Source: Plantago elongata (taxonomy: Eukaryota > Streptophyta > Magnoliopsida > Lamiales > Plantaginaceae). Taken from it: a DNA stretch of 64,000 nucleotides. The stretch covers positions 46,878 to 110,877 of the forward strand of contig JAYMSP010000036.1 in NCBI GenBank assembly GCA_036897095.1, written 5' to 3'. A program made the translations under genes and the position numbers. Numbering within the stretch: position 1 is the first letter of the stretch; each line of letters begins with the position of its first letter. A model generated the notes under the pieces. The model was not told the origin of the DNA. It searched no databases and saw only the letters and a list, made by a program, of their open reading frames with translations. Of the stretch, positions 12,745-28,461 are shown one piece after another.

Positions 12745-14130
12745 TTGTGACTAGTGAAATAAATTTTCCGAAAAATAAACTCGTTCCGATATTATCAAAT
12801 AACCGAGAAAATCACACAGTAATTAATCAGTTCATTCCCCTTCATTGGCAAATGAAACAGCACATGCATAATCGAAGCTGGTACCGCAGGCCAGGTTTGA
12901 GAAAAGAAGAGTTTACGGACATAGTCAAAAGCCTTGCACTCAAACAAAAGATGCTCAATTGAATCTTCACAAACAGAATATTGGGGAATCAAGAACTCCC
13001 ATTTGAAATAACCTGTTCGCGGTCGAAAGTTTGCCATGAATCAAGAGCCAAAGGAAAAGTTTGGTCCAAGGAAAAAGTTTCAGTTTCCAAATACGGTTCC
13101 ACGGAAAGTTAGGACCAGTACATTGACGTCTCAGAAATTCGTTATAAGTAGTCTTGATTGTAAAGTTTTTTGAGTTATCAAAGTTCCAAATGAGACGATC
13201 ATGTCTCAAATAGGCAGCCCCATAATAGATTGAGCAATGGAAACAGGGACTTCCAGTAAAAATTTCTTAGTGTTCCAACTCTTATTCTCAATACAAAAAG
13301 ACACTTTAAGGCCATAAGGTTGGGATTCAGGAACAAAACTTATAAGAGGATAATTAAAAACCCAATTGTCATATCAAAAGTCACCAACCTCCCAAGTTAA
13401 AAATTCTTTGAAATCTGGTATGGCCTTAACTAAAGATTTCCAAAACCAACTTGCAGTACTACTAGCATGGGCCTGTAACAGTGAAGTTTGAGAAAAATAT
13501 TTATGTTTATAAGTTAGTGCCCAAAGTCATGAAACAGGGGCCACAGAAGTTTATACTGCCGAGACCACCAAAATACTTGGGTCGACAAACATTTTTCCAT
13601 TTAATTTTTGCTTTAGAGCCACCAGACCTTGCACCATTCCAAGAAAAAATGAGCATTTAAAGAATTTATCTTAGAAATAGTTCTTTGTGGAATTTTAGCA
13701 AACGACATAACATAAGAAGGCAAGGCCGAAGTAACCGATTGGATATGAGTGGCCCTTCCCGCATAGGATAAAAATCTGGTATACCAAACATTAATGCGGG
13801 ACTCCACTTTATCCACAATCATGTGAAACTTATCTTGTTTTTTCCGTCCGAAAAGAAACGGCATCACTAGATACTTATCAAGCAGTTTATTAGGAATAAC
13901 ATTCAAAGTATTCCTAACAAAATGTTTAAGATGCACACGAGTATTGGGCGAAAATAACACTCGGGATTTAACCCAATAACATTTTGACCAGAAGCTACTG
14001 CATAATTAAGCAAATAATTTTATAATGTATTAACAGCTCGTTTGTTAACTTGATAAAATACCAATCCGTCGTCCGCAAAACATAAAATAGGAACTTTAAC
14101 CCCATAATGACTAGTTTTGAGAGCGTTAAT
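12745..14130 (-). mobile_element. degenerate LINE (non-LTR retrotransposon) ORF2 fragment
   Basis: Read on the minus strand the order is: the reverse-transcriptase catalytic motif FADDGLVFYQ (FADD at 14079-14068); the C-terminal RT segment with VESRINVWYTRFLSYAGRATHIQSV and ALPSYVMS (about 13960-13650); a decayed WNGARSGG...PKYFGGLG stretch; and a zf-RVT domain with WKLKLFPWTKLFLWLLIHGKL and C-x2-C plus H-x3-C zinc ligands (CSVCEDSIEHLLFEC) down to about 12880. Several frameshifts and stops interrupt it, so it is a dead 3' part of a plant L1-type element. The N-terminal endonuclease is not visible. Confidence 0.85.
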
Positions 14131-14939
14131 ACATTTACTATCAATTTATGAACGATGTTAGTTGGTGTTGTTGAGCTTCTATTTCAAGATTTGTTGATTG
14201 GGATTGAGTGCTTTGCAGGTGATTCATCTATTGATAATTGATGCTTAATGATTATTGAGCCGTATATCTCATTTCTCAAGTTATTAAATAATTTGCATAA
14301 TCACCATTCATTAGTTTTAAGGCGTGTAAGTAAACTAATCTACGCCTGAATGAATTGATAACGGATGCAGGGGAATGGGCATTGGACGGTTTACAATCTA
14401 ATATACCACATGGTCTCAGAGATACAATTCTGGATACTCAGGTTCAGCTGATGGTGATCTGGAATGAGTCGGCAAGTGGAACATTTTCGTGTCGATCCGC
14501 GTATAAAGCTTTGTAGCGACAAAATCTCCCGATAATGAACTCTACTTCATCTTTCTCGTGGGTCTGGAAATCGAATATAGCAACAAACTTAAACACTTTC
14601 TCTGGTCAATGGTTCAGGAAAGCTTGCAACAAATCATTTACGGAAAGCACGTAACCTGTCTGATACTGATGCATGTCCGATATGCTCTGCCCCGGAGGAA
14701 ATTGCCGTACATATCTTCCGTGACTGTCCGGCTGCAGTGGGAGTTTGGAAAAACTCTTAAGCCAAACACAAATGCGAGGATTTTACTCCATTCCTGCTTC
14801 AAATTGGCTTGAAGAGAATGCCCTTCTCCAGTCCTTCATCAGTTTTGACATGCCTGCTGTCGAATGGAGGTGGATTTCTATTGCTACGATATGGGAGTTG
14901 TGGAAAGCTCGGAATTATTAGAAGTATAAGTAGATTTGG

Positions 14940-15798
14940 ACTCTTTAATTTTGGTACTTAGAAGTATTATTTAATTAGGATTCCTTATTATATCTAACTA
15001 TATATACTTGTATATATATGATATTGATGAGTGAGAAGAGGTAGGAAAAATAGTTCATCCATGGTAGCCATGTTGTTTCCAACGAGCGGTCATGTCTCTC
15101 CTTTTTTACCTTAATGAATTTTGTGAAGAAAATACAATTTTCGTATATCTTGAACAACGCAGTCCTAGAAAAACGGAGTTTCCCGAGATTCAGCCGTTGG
15201 ATCGCACGAAATATTGACAGCAGCAAGATAACTCGTGAAACTACAATCTGGACAGTGGAGATCGGAATCTAATCAGGTTTAAAACTGTGTTCTCAGTTAA
15301 GCAACAACTTGCTGAAAATTATGATCCGGTCTTATATGATATCTTCGCCAGGTAATCTCTCATCTTTTCCCTCAATGTAATCAATGTGATTATACTTGCC
15401 TATATCTCTTTTGTATCTTTTCTCCACTTTATCTTCCGCTGCAGAACTCCCCTATACAGAACCTCACGTTCGTATACCTCTTTTGAGTTTTCCTCTGACC
15501 GAACAACCCACTGTTGTCGATCCCCTCCCATGTTCGAACAGTTTTCTTCAATCTGTCGAACTTCTCTTCTGATCGAACAACCCACGTTGTGGATCTCCTT
15601 CCGTGTTCGAACAGTTTTCTTTAATCTGTCGAACTTTCTTCTATCCTACTGCAATTGCCCGCAATCGTCGTTCTCATGTCCAACGATCGCGATCGCTCCA
15701 GCATGTTCGATCTTCATCGACCGCTTGTGCAATTGCTCGCATCCGTCGATCGCCCTATTGTCTGACGGACAATTCCTTATTATATCTAACTATAAATA

Positions 15799-15842
<44 letters not shown>

Positions 15843-15890
15843 AGATTGATTGAATGATAAGAGGTAGGAAAAATAGTTCTTTCAGGAACC
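14940..15890 (+). mobile_element. probable non-autonomous LTR-type insert in the LINE
   Basis: This segment separates the zf-RVT and RNase H parts of the LINE. Its two ends share a repeat: TTCCTTATTATATCTAACTA ... GATAAGAGGTAGGAAAAATAGTTC at about 14978-15050 and 15776-15885. They could be short or truncated LTRs. The interior holds no retroviral protein but has an imperfect 75-bp tandem duplication (about 15496-15571 and 15572-15646, each with CGAACAACCCAC and TGTTCGAACAG) and a TG microsatellite within the right repeat. Exact boundaries and target duplications are not resolvable. Confidence 0.4.
15801..15841. repeat. (TG)n microsatellite
   Basis: About 20 uninterrupted TG dinucleotides. 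It lies inside the right-hand direct repeat of the insert in the LINE, where the left-hand copy has only TATATA-type sequence, so it arose after duplication of the repeat. Confidence 0.97.
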
Positions 15891-16480
15891 AGTGAGTCTT
15901 CCACCGTAAGAAAGAATCTGTCCCCGTCTTGCTCTATAAGATTAAACATTTGGGATGTGACCTCAACACTTATATGCCAGGTAAAACCCAAGTCGAGATC
16001 AACACCACATAAATGGACCAAGCCAAGTTCGGGATGGGTGAACATAAATATGGATGGCAACCTGCACACATCGACAAACAAAGCCGGCCTGGGAGGTGTT
16101 TTAAGGGATGAACAGGGCACCTGGGTATGGGGATTTGCACATCGAATCCAGGCGTCCTCTACTATTTTAATCGAGCTATAAGATTTAAAGTCCGGACTGG
16201 AACAAGCATGGGAACGAAAATATCCACAGATAGAGGTGGAACTGGATTCTCTAGAAGCTGTATAACTAGTCATGGATGAGAAAGACTAATCGATGCTGGC
16301 TACAAAATTTCATCCACTTCGCAAGAATGCAAAGCTTTATTGTATTTACCATGAACAATCAAGCTCCATTGGTCTTCTGGAAGGACCAACATAGTTGTTG
16401 ATAAATTAGCGAAATTTGTATATTTTGATTTTGACGGGAATGTTTCTTGGGATTCATCCCCGAACTTCATTGTATCGTTT

Positions 16481-17330
16481 TACGATTTTGATATAGTCTA
16501 AACAGACTGATAGTGTTCTAACTCCCTAAAGATGCTTGTGATGCAAATCCATATTTTGGCATGGAGAAAGTCCAGACTCCAGACAAAGGAGTACGTCGCA
16601 GACAATACACATATGCATAATCATGCATATTTACTATTAGTCTATTAATGTCGAGAGGCATTGCGCCAACTTTATGATGATCTCATGGGTTTTGAGCATG
16701 TTTTTAATAAATCTAGATTTCTCTTGTCTGCATTAACTTCGAGTAGGAATATATAAAGGATCAATTATACCCTAAATTACCTTAAAGTTTCTAAAGTATT
16801 GTCGCTCATATTTTATGTTAGACTGACACGTTTAGTTCTACGAGAGCCCTATGGAAAATTGGAAACTGCTTTAGAGTCTGCGGGTAAATCATGCAGCAGT
16901 ATGATAAACTATTCCACTCAGAAAATGAGAGACCATTACAGCACAAAATCACTTCGAAACTCCTTAATGCGAAATCATCATCTCCAAGATTATACAAAAA
17001 AGTAAAATTGCAACAATTTACATCTTAGCATAGCCCAAGGATGAACCTTTCGGAGTCCAAACATACTCATTTACGCAACTTAGCACATAGAAAAACGATC
17101 TCCAAATTTGTCTTTCTACCGCCAATAAACATTTCACAATCTCTCTCTCCCCCTCTTATAGACGGATACGTCATCTATAGAAGTAGTTCATGAGGCCTTA
17201 GGAAGACATTCATCATACCTCTATGAAGAGCTCCACAAACTTGAAGTAGTTCCAACGAAGCTTTATAACTGCTCAAGACCAAAATTGAGCACATCAACAC
17301 GCTGAAACTTAATTCGGTGGCTTATAGTGA
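16481..17330. other. spacer and probable 3'UTR of the SHAGGY-like kinase
   Basis: From about 17330 down to 17040 the minus strand continues the kinase mRNA beyond its stop and is likely 3'UTR, with no conserved frame. The remainder (16481-17040) is intergenic sequence without a recognised gene. Confidence 0.4.
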
Positions 17331-22743
<5,413 letters not shown>

Positions 22744-23990
22744 AAGTATGCCTCACAACTCTCCCTCTTAAAATGTTTTGTGCATTTTGGAATCCTGGGT
22801 TCTGAATAGGTGATGCTACCTGTCAACTGAATATGAGACACTAATTAGTATTCCTGAGCACGGTTATCAGAACTGTGCAACAGGAAGAGCTTCATCAATC
22901 AAAATCATCATGGGCTCTTTGAATAGGAAATAAGGAAATCGCAAGTAGTATTTCATATTGTAGTAAATATTGGCTGAGTATAGTATTTGGCAACGTTAGG
23001 AGGCAACAGAGTTTGCTACAACAGGCTGAGGCTGCATTACAGCCTACTAAACCAAAATTGGGTGAATTAGAATTCAAATTTACTTGTGTCCCCATAACTT
23101 GTATTTGCATCTGCATTTGCAGAAACTGCAAGTCCTAGGATAAACACTACTATGTTCATGAGCAAATGATCCATTTACCACCTAAAAACTCACCTCCTTT
23201 AACTTTTAAACTAAAATCACACCGAAGAAGCCTCAATCCTCCAAAATCATTTTTTCAAAAATCACAGCTAGCTAATCACAACGACTAGCAAGCAACTAGA
23301 AGAAGAAAATGCTCGCAGAAATTCAAAACAGTCGTAGCACAACCTTGAGGAAGATCATCATTCATGAGTAAACTGTTGTAAGCACAAACTCGTAAGCAAA
23401 CAAAAATTAAAAATAAAAATAAAAGCACGATTGATTCACCAAACAAACCTAATCAACTAGATCCAACAACAATGAGCTTACACAACAAACAGCATGAATC
23501 TGAATAAAATCAGATTGAAGAAGCAAAAACAACTACACAGACCTGCAATTGAAGCAAATCAAAGGCAATTGCGACTCAGCTGAAGTGGAAAAAGTAATCA
23601 AAGGAAAGGTAACAGCAACAGCAGCATAAAATAGTAGTACTGGTAGGTGTTGTCAACGCATGAGAAATGAAAAGCAGATTGGGCGTGAAGATTAGATTGG
23701 ATTAGTTTGTTGAACTGAGTTCAAACTTTTTCTGTGCCTAATGTCTATCTATCTATCTGCCTGCTTTTTCAGCGTTCGGCTGCCTTTTTCTCTATGTATG
23801 TATGTATGTATGTATCTATGTATGTATTGATTGTAGTGTATGTATTGTTGAAGATGGAGTGAGAGTGTGTCTTACTGAAGAGTAACAGAATCTTCACTGA
23901 CACAAAAATCAATTTGATTGAATGAATGAAATTAATTCAAACGCGACAAGGAAAACCCTCTCTTTATTTCAACTCACTTTCACCTCTAAT
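22744..23990 (-). promoter_or_regulatory. leader, 5'UTR intron and promoter region of the kinase gene
   Basis: Upstream of the ATG a CAG acceptor near 22828 (after TATTCAGTTGACAG) and a CAG/GTCTGT donor near 23543 suggest a 5'UTR intron of about 0.7 kb. Upstream of that, CTAT tetranucleotide repeats (23744-23759) and TATG repeats (23791-23828) lie in the leader or core promoter. No clear TATA box is evident. Confidence 0.5.
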
Positions 23991-24239
23991 CTCCATCCCT
24001 TATCATGTATCTCCCTTCTTTGCTTCAATGTTTTCCTAATTTGGTATAAATGTCTATCCAACTATGTCTAGGGGTGTAATTCAAGTATTTTTGGAGTTTA
24101 GATAGATAACAACATATAATCTTTTTATTTTCATTTTAAATTTTTACATTCTTTATTTTTTTCTTTTTTAATATGAAAAGATATTTATTTTTTCTCATAA
24201 AATGATCTCAAAACTCAAAATCAGAATTATAAAGAGTGG
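23991..24239. other. spacer upstream of the kinase promoter
   Basis: AT-rich spacer with T-rich runs and no coding frames or motifs that I recognise. Confidence 0.35.
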
Positions 24240-24439
24240 AGATCGAGCCAAAATTTTCCTTATCCTATTAATTTATAGCCTAAACTAGCTACATGATCAC
24301 CACATTGATTTGTTTTTCTTATCAATATTCTTGAGCTCAATATCCCATGGCATATGCATTTGTTCACCATTATCACCATCTCAATCAGAGGCGTCTTGTT
24401 ATCTGTTACGGCCAATCTAATATAGTATCCTTGGAGTAT

Positions 24440-24830
24440 GTTTCGACAACAAGTCGTTCAATATGCTGGTTCCAAGTCCTTAAATAAACTCCATATCTCT
24501 GCTTCATGGACTGTAGGTTGTTGGAGTTGTTTTGCAAATTCCCACATCCAATTACCATTATCATCCCTCAACACACATTCAAACGCCCCACTATTTTCAT
24601 TTGGTTTACAGCTTCCATCAACATTTAGCTTCTTCCAATTCTCCATCTCATAAGTTTTTTACATAGCATAGCTAGGATTAATCTTGTGGTGGAGTTCATC
24701 CCCCTGTAGTTGAATCAGATACAAAATCCCTGAATATATGAGCATTGCGTGATTTCCAAAGCAACCAAATAATAACCGTGAAGAGAGCAAGCCAGCATGC
24801 ATTTGTCACCAATTTAGTTTCAGAATTGTT
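24440..24830 (-). mobile_element. LINE fragment: pre-RNase H and RNase H remnant
   Basis: On the minus strand FTVIIWLLWKSRNAHIFRDF (about 24800-24730) is the conserved segment between zf-RVT and RNase H in plant LINEs. It is followed by MENWKKLNVDGSCKPNENSG, VLRDDNGNWMWEFAKQ and AEIWSLFKDLE (24646-24460), the RNase H fold with its first catalytic Asp in NVDG. Stops separate the parts. Possible further decay products extend to about 24240. Confidence 0.75.
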
Positions 24831-26400
24831 CTTCATGTATACAAAATAATGATAGATTTTGTTTAAATAATAATTTTTCCACGAAAGTGATTGTAGGGGA
24901 TAATTTAGAAATTTGGGGAATTACTCTTGAAACAGGTTGGACAAAATAGTGATGGTTTATTCGTAATTTGTCGCTCTCCGCGGACCCAAGTTGGCTCATG
25001 TTGGAACTAATTTTGTAGCCTAACTAGACACAACGCGGTCGCATTGTGGCTCAGGACCACCAGTTTGTCCTATGACCAAACACGCCTTTTTCACTCTTCA
25101 TTTCAACAATGTGCTACGCAAGAGTCCATCCCTTGGCTGGTCCAAACTCAGAGGACCTCATTTTCAAAGGCTCGAAGAAGAAAACCTCTCCTAACTTTTC
25201 TTCATTGTCTTTCTATTTGGTTCTTTTATGACCTTTTCATGGGAAAATTGGGATATGTTGAAAACGGATGGAACCCGACTTTTCATATGTACATCACAAA
25301 TTAATAAATTAATTCGGTGGAAAGTCTTATTTTAATATTATTTTATTAATTAAGTGAAACGTATTGTTTTAATTATAAATCTGAAAGAAGAATCAAACTC
25401 TAAGATCTATCTATAAATAGATAAGACGAGTGGATTTGTAAGTTTTAATTATTTCAACATATGTTTATTTCCTTTAAAGTTCTACACTATGTAAAATATT
25501 CTATCAAACAACTTGGGTAAATAGAAAAATTAGAACTTAACTCTTCGTATAAATAACATCATTATCGCTTATCCCTAATCAGTTTAAGACTCAACCAATT
25601 GATAAGTAATGAAGCTCCTCTTTTTTTTATTGAATAAATGTATCTTCCGTTGATGAACGTACTATATCATTGAAACCTCAACTCCTATGATTTTTCCTCC
25701 TTTCTACTCGAATTTTTGTGAAAATAAAGGCATTTGGGGAGCAACTTATTTCTATATCTTACTTTATTATTTTAAGAAGGACTCCATTCAATACAATCTT
25801 ACAAACAAAAATCATATACATCATAAACTACTATTTTACTATTAGATTATGTTATCTTCAATGAACATAACTGAATATAAGTAAATTATAGTATAAAATA
25901 CATCTAAGCAGAATTGAATTTAAATTAATATTTTTTTAAATAGATAAAATATCAATTAATAAGTTTTTTTAGGACAGAGCATTTGTACTCCAATCCAAGA
26001 TAATGTAGGTGATTGTGATTTTGAAGTTTTAGCTGCACATTGGGCAAGAAAGGGATTAGAGGAAAAGCATGGACAGTTATATATCATTGTTCCTGACTGC
26101 ATAATTCACCTTTTGAAATACTTGCATTATGCAGTATGCACTATCGTCTGCCCTCTTTTCAACGTTCAATAGTACAATAATTGCTATTATGATCCGATGA
26201 GACTACATGTATCCAGTACTAGGCCATATCCACACTGGCCCAAAGGACCCATGGTCCTTTAACTTGAGGCCCATCCACAAGTACAGTCAACAACGATAAC
26301 TGGTGTAAGTGGTCCAACAACATCCCACTATTACATGCATTGCAAAAGAAAGGACACGAATAACGACTCTACACGACTGCAACACAACACAGCTGATTTA
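24831..26400. other. intergenic, no gene recognised
   Basis: A plus-strand frame at 25044-25304 is open but shows no family motif and sits in a segment (about 24890-25300) that reads like a dispersed repeat. The rest is AT-rich. No RNA gene recognised. Confidence 0.35.
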
Positions 26401-28461
26401 ACACCAAACCAGATTTGTAGGATAAGAAGCAAGTTTATACTTGCATAACAGTGTTCTTTTGTCGTGAAGTTGAAGCATTATAGAAATGAACAGGCAAAAC
26501 AGGGCTGTATGAAACAGTCTGCAAGATTAGCAAATGTTACGTAAATGCCAAAACAGGGCTGTATGAAAAACAGTAACATTACAGAAAATAGACGTTTAGA
26601 CAATTAGCAAGCAAGAAAACAGAAGTAAATTATTTTCCTTTAGAACCTCTGATTTCAAGATGTAATTCATAATTCTGTTGGCAAGCAGAATATTCCGCCT
26701 GACGGCATTCGTACAGTAACAAAGAGAGAAGGCAAGACATTACATATCATCACCATCAAAGGATAAATCCACCCCATCAACCAATGCCAAATCTTAAATG
26801 CCAACCCCAGTTCAATTTCTAGCTCAAAGATACACACAAGATTAGAGAGCACCATACAGGAAAAAACACAAGGGTAACTGGTCTCACAAAACATATTACA
26901 GATAAAACCCCAACACTAGACCTGGACAAGTAGTTGTATATTCACCATAGCAGATGGCGGACCGCTCGACAAACATATATAGTATAACCAAAAGTAGAGC
27001 AGTGCAAACCATTCTTTGGTTTGTATTCACAGTTCAGCGAAAATAAGTCATCTCTAGTAACCTAAAATATCTCGATCACCAGCGAATCAATGGCAAGATT
27101 AGGATCTCCATTCTTCTGTCGATCAATATATAGCCTCTTAGGGCCGCCGAATGAAATAGGGTGTTGTTATATGCTGTCTATATTCACTTTTCGACCTCTT
27201 GGCTCCTATTCTTGGCCATCTTAGACTTATGTTCAAATTTCTCCATCCCACTGAGCAGTAAATACACTGGTATTCGTACCATTCAGGCAACTGAAACGCG
27301 ACTACAGACTTTCAAGCAATCGTCTATCTTCTCCAACCCTCCTGCCCGCACAGGATATTTGTTGAGCAAAAGAGAAATCTGGCCCACCGCCAGAAGTATG
27401 TTTCATATTTGGTAATTGACCAAAAGCATTCACTGCAGTAACACCAGACACAGCCATGACTGTCAGTAAGAGTCTTTTCAAGCGTACACGTTGCAATATA
27501 GACGGTCTACACCATAAACGAGAGAAACAGTCAAGAAACCACATAGGACTCTGTAAATATAACTAATTTAAAAAGAAACCACGAGTGTTTTTCTTCTTCA
27601 GAGTTTATTAGCAATAAAACTCTCACTAATATTCAGTGAGTGCCCGAGTAATTCTCAATGAGCAGATGGAATTATAAGTGACTTGAAATCTAACTTTAAG
27701 GAGATTTGCAAAAAAATTGCTATGAATCAGAACCTGAGGAAATGTTCGCAAATACTAACTTGCATAACTAAAAGTAATCTGCCAAAGCCAAGATCCCAAG
27801 AATCGGAAAATTATTACCTAAACCAGGTCTATCATTTATTTCATGGACCATGTGGTGGAGAATGCTCCATATTATTCCACATAAACATGTAAATGTGGGG
27901 CATGCACATTAAATGTGATGTGGATCATTCTCCACCACATGGTTTATGAAATAATGGTAGACCTGGTCTAGGTAATAATTTTCCCGAGAATCAGCTTCCA
28001 CAAATTATTTTCAGCAGAAGCAGAATATATTCAGTTATTAAAGAGCAGTGTCCCTGCCCCTTCCGTAACAAAGTCTTAAACAGTGTATCAGAATTGCTAA
28101 CACTCACAATTATTAAATGACTGCGAGATCACCAGTAACACTACTCCTAATCACCATATCCATAATAAGAAGTATGATACATTGAAAAACATGAGCATGA
28201 ATTACTAGTGGCAGTCACACAGGCTTCACAAGTAACAAAGAAATCATGACTCGTAACATATTCCTCCTACTCGGACTGCCTATTTAATTAGTGACCTCTA
28301 GATCGTGTATACTCTATATATAACCAATTGACTGTTATTAGTTATTACAAATTTAAAATGGGTTTTATTTGTAAAAGAAGAGGTGCATACAGCTGAAGGC
28401 CAAACTTCCTTTGATGCTAAAAGAGATGAAACAGGTGAATCTTACCGGTACACAACTGAGA
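26401..28461 (-). other. probable long, intron-containing 3'UTR of UPF3
   Basis: Seventeen nucleotides after the UPF3 stop a CCG/GTAAGA donor (GT at 28445-28444) is followed, about 1 kb downstream on the minus strand, by a good acceptor, TTACTGCAG, ending near 27433. This would make a 3'UTR intron containing the hairpin element at 27.8 kb. From 27432 to about 26450 the sequence is moderately GC-balanced and non-coding, as a 3'UTR would be. The splice sites are predicted only. Confidence 0.4.
27805..27988. mobile_element. hairpin MITE downstream of the UPF3 stop
   Basis: Left arm GGAAAATTATTACCTAAACC ... CATGTGGTGGAGAATG and the reverse complement of the right arm match over about 60 bp with only a few differences. 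The short centre is itself partly palindromic (ACATGTAAATGTG...GCATGCACATT). AGAATC flanks the element on each side (ending about 27803, and 27991-27996) and may be the target duplication. There is no coding sequence. A transcript would fold into a long stem. Confidence 0.8.

Larger units (their letters stand above)
14355..16480 (+). mobile_element. second degenerate LINE fragment, split by an insertion
   Basis: The plus strand carries WNESASGTFSCRSAYKAL, a frameshifted KHFLW segment, ACPICSAPEEIAVHIFRDCP (zf-RVT C-x2-C...H-x3-C, about 14669-14730) and IATIWELWKARN near 14880-14920. After an insert of about 950 bp, the RNase H domain follows: WVNINMDGNLHTSTNKAGLGG and VLRDEQGTWVWGFAHR (16042-16145), then EVELDSLEAV near 16235. 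Domain order is that of a plant LINE ORF2 C-terminus. Stops and frameshifts are frequent. Confidence 0.8.

Noticed and set aside
15386-15857. Open frames ending in alternating Cys-Val, or Thr-His on the other strand
   Set aside because: The tails are translations of the TG microsatellite; no conserved domain.
25044-25304. 86-codon plus-strand frame as a gene
   Set aside because: No recognised motif, no promoter or splice evidence, and the surrounding sequence resembles a dispersed repeat.
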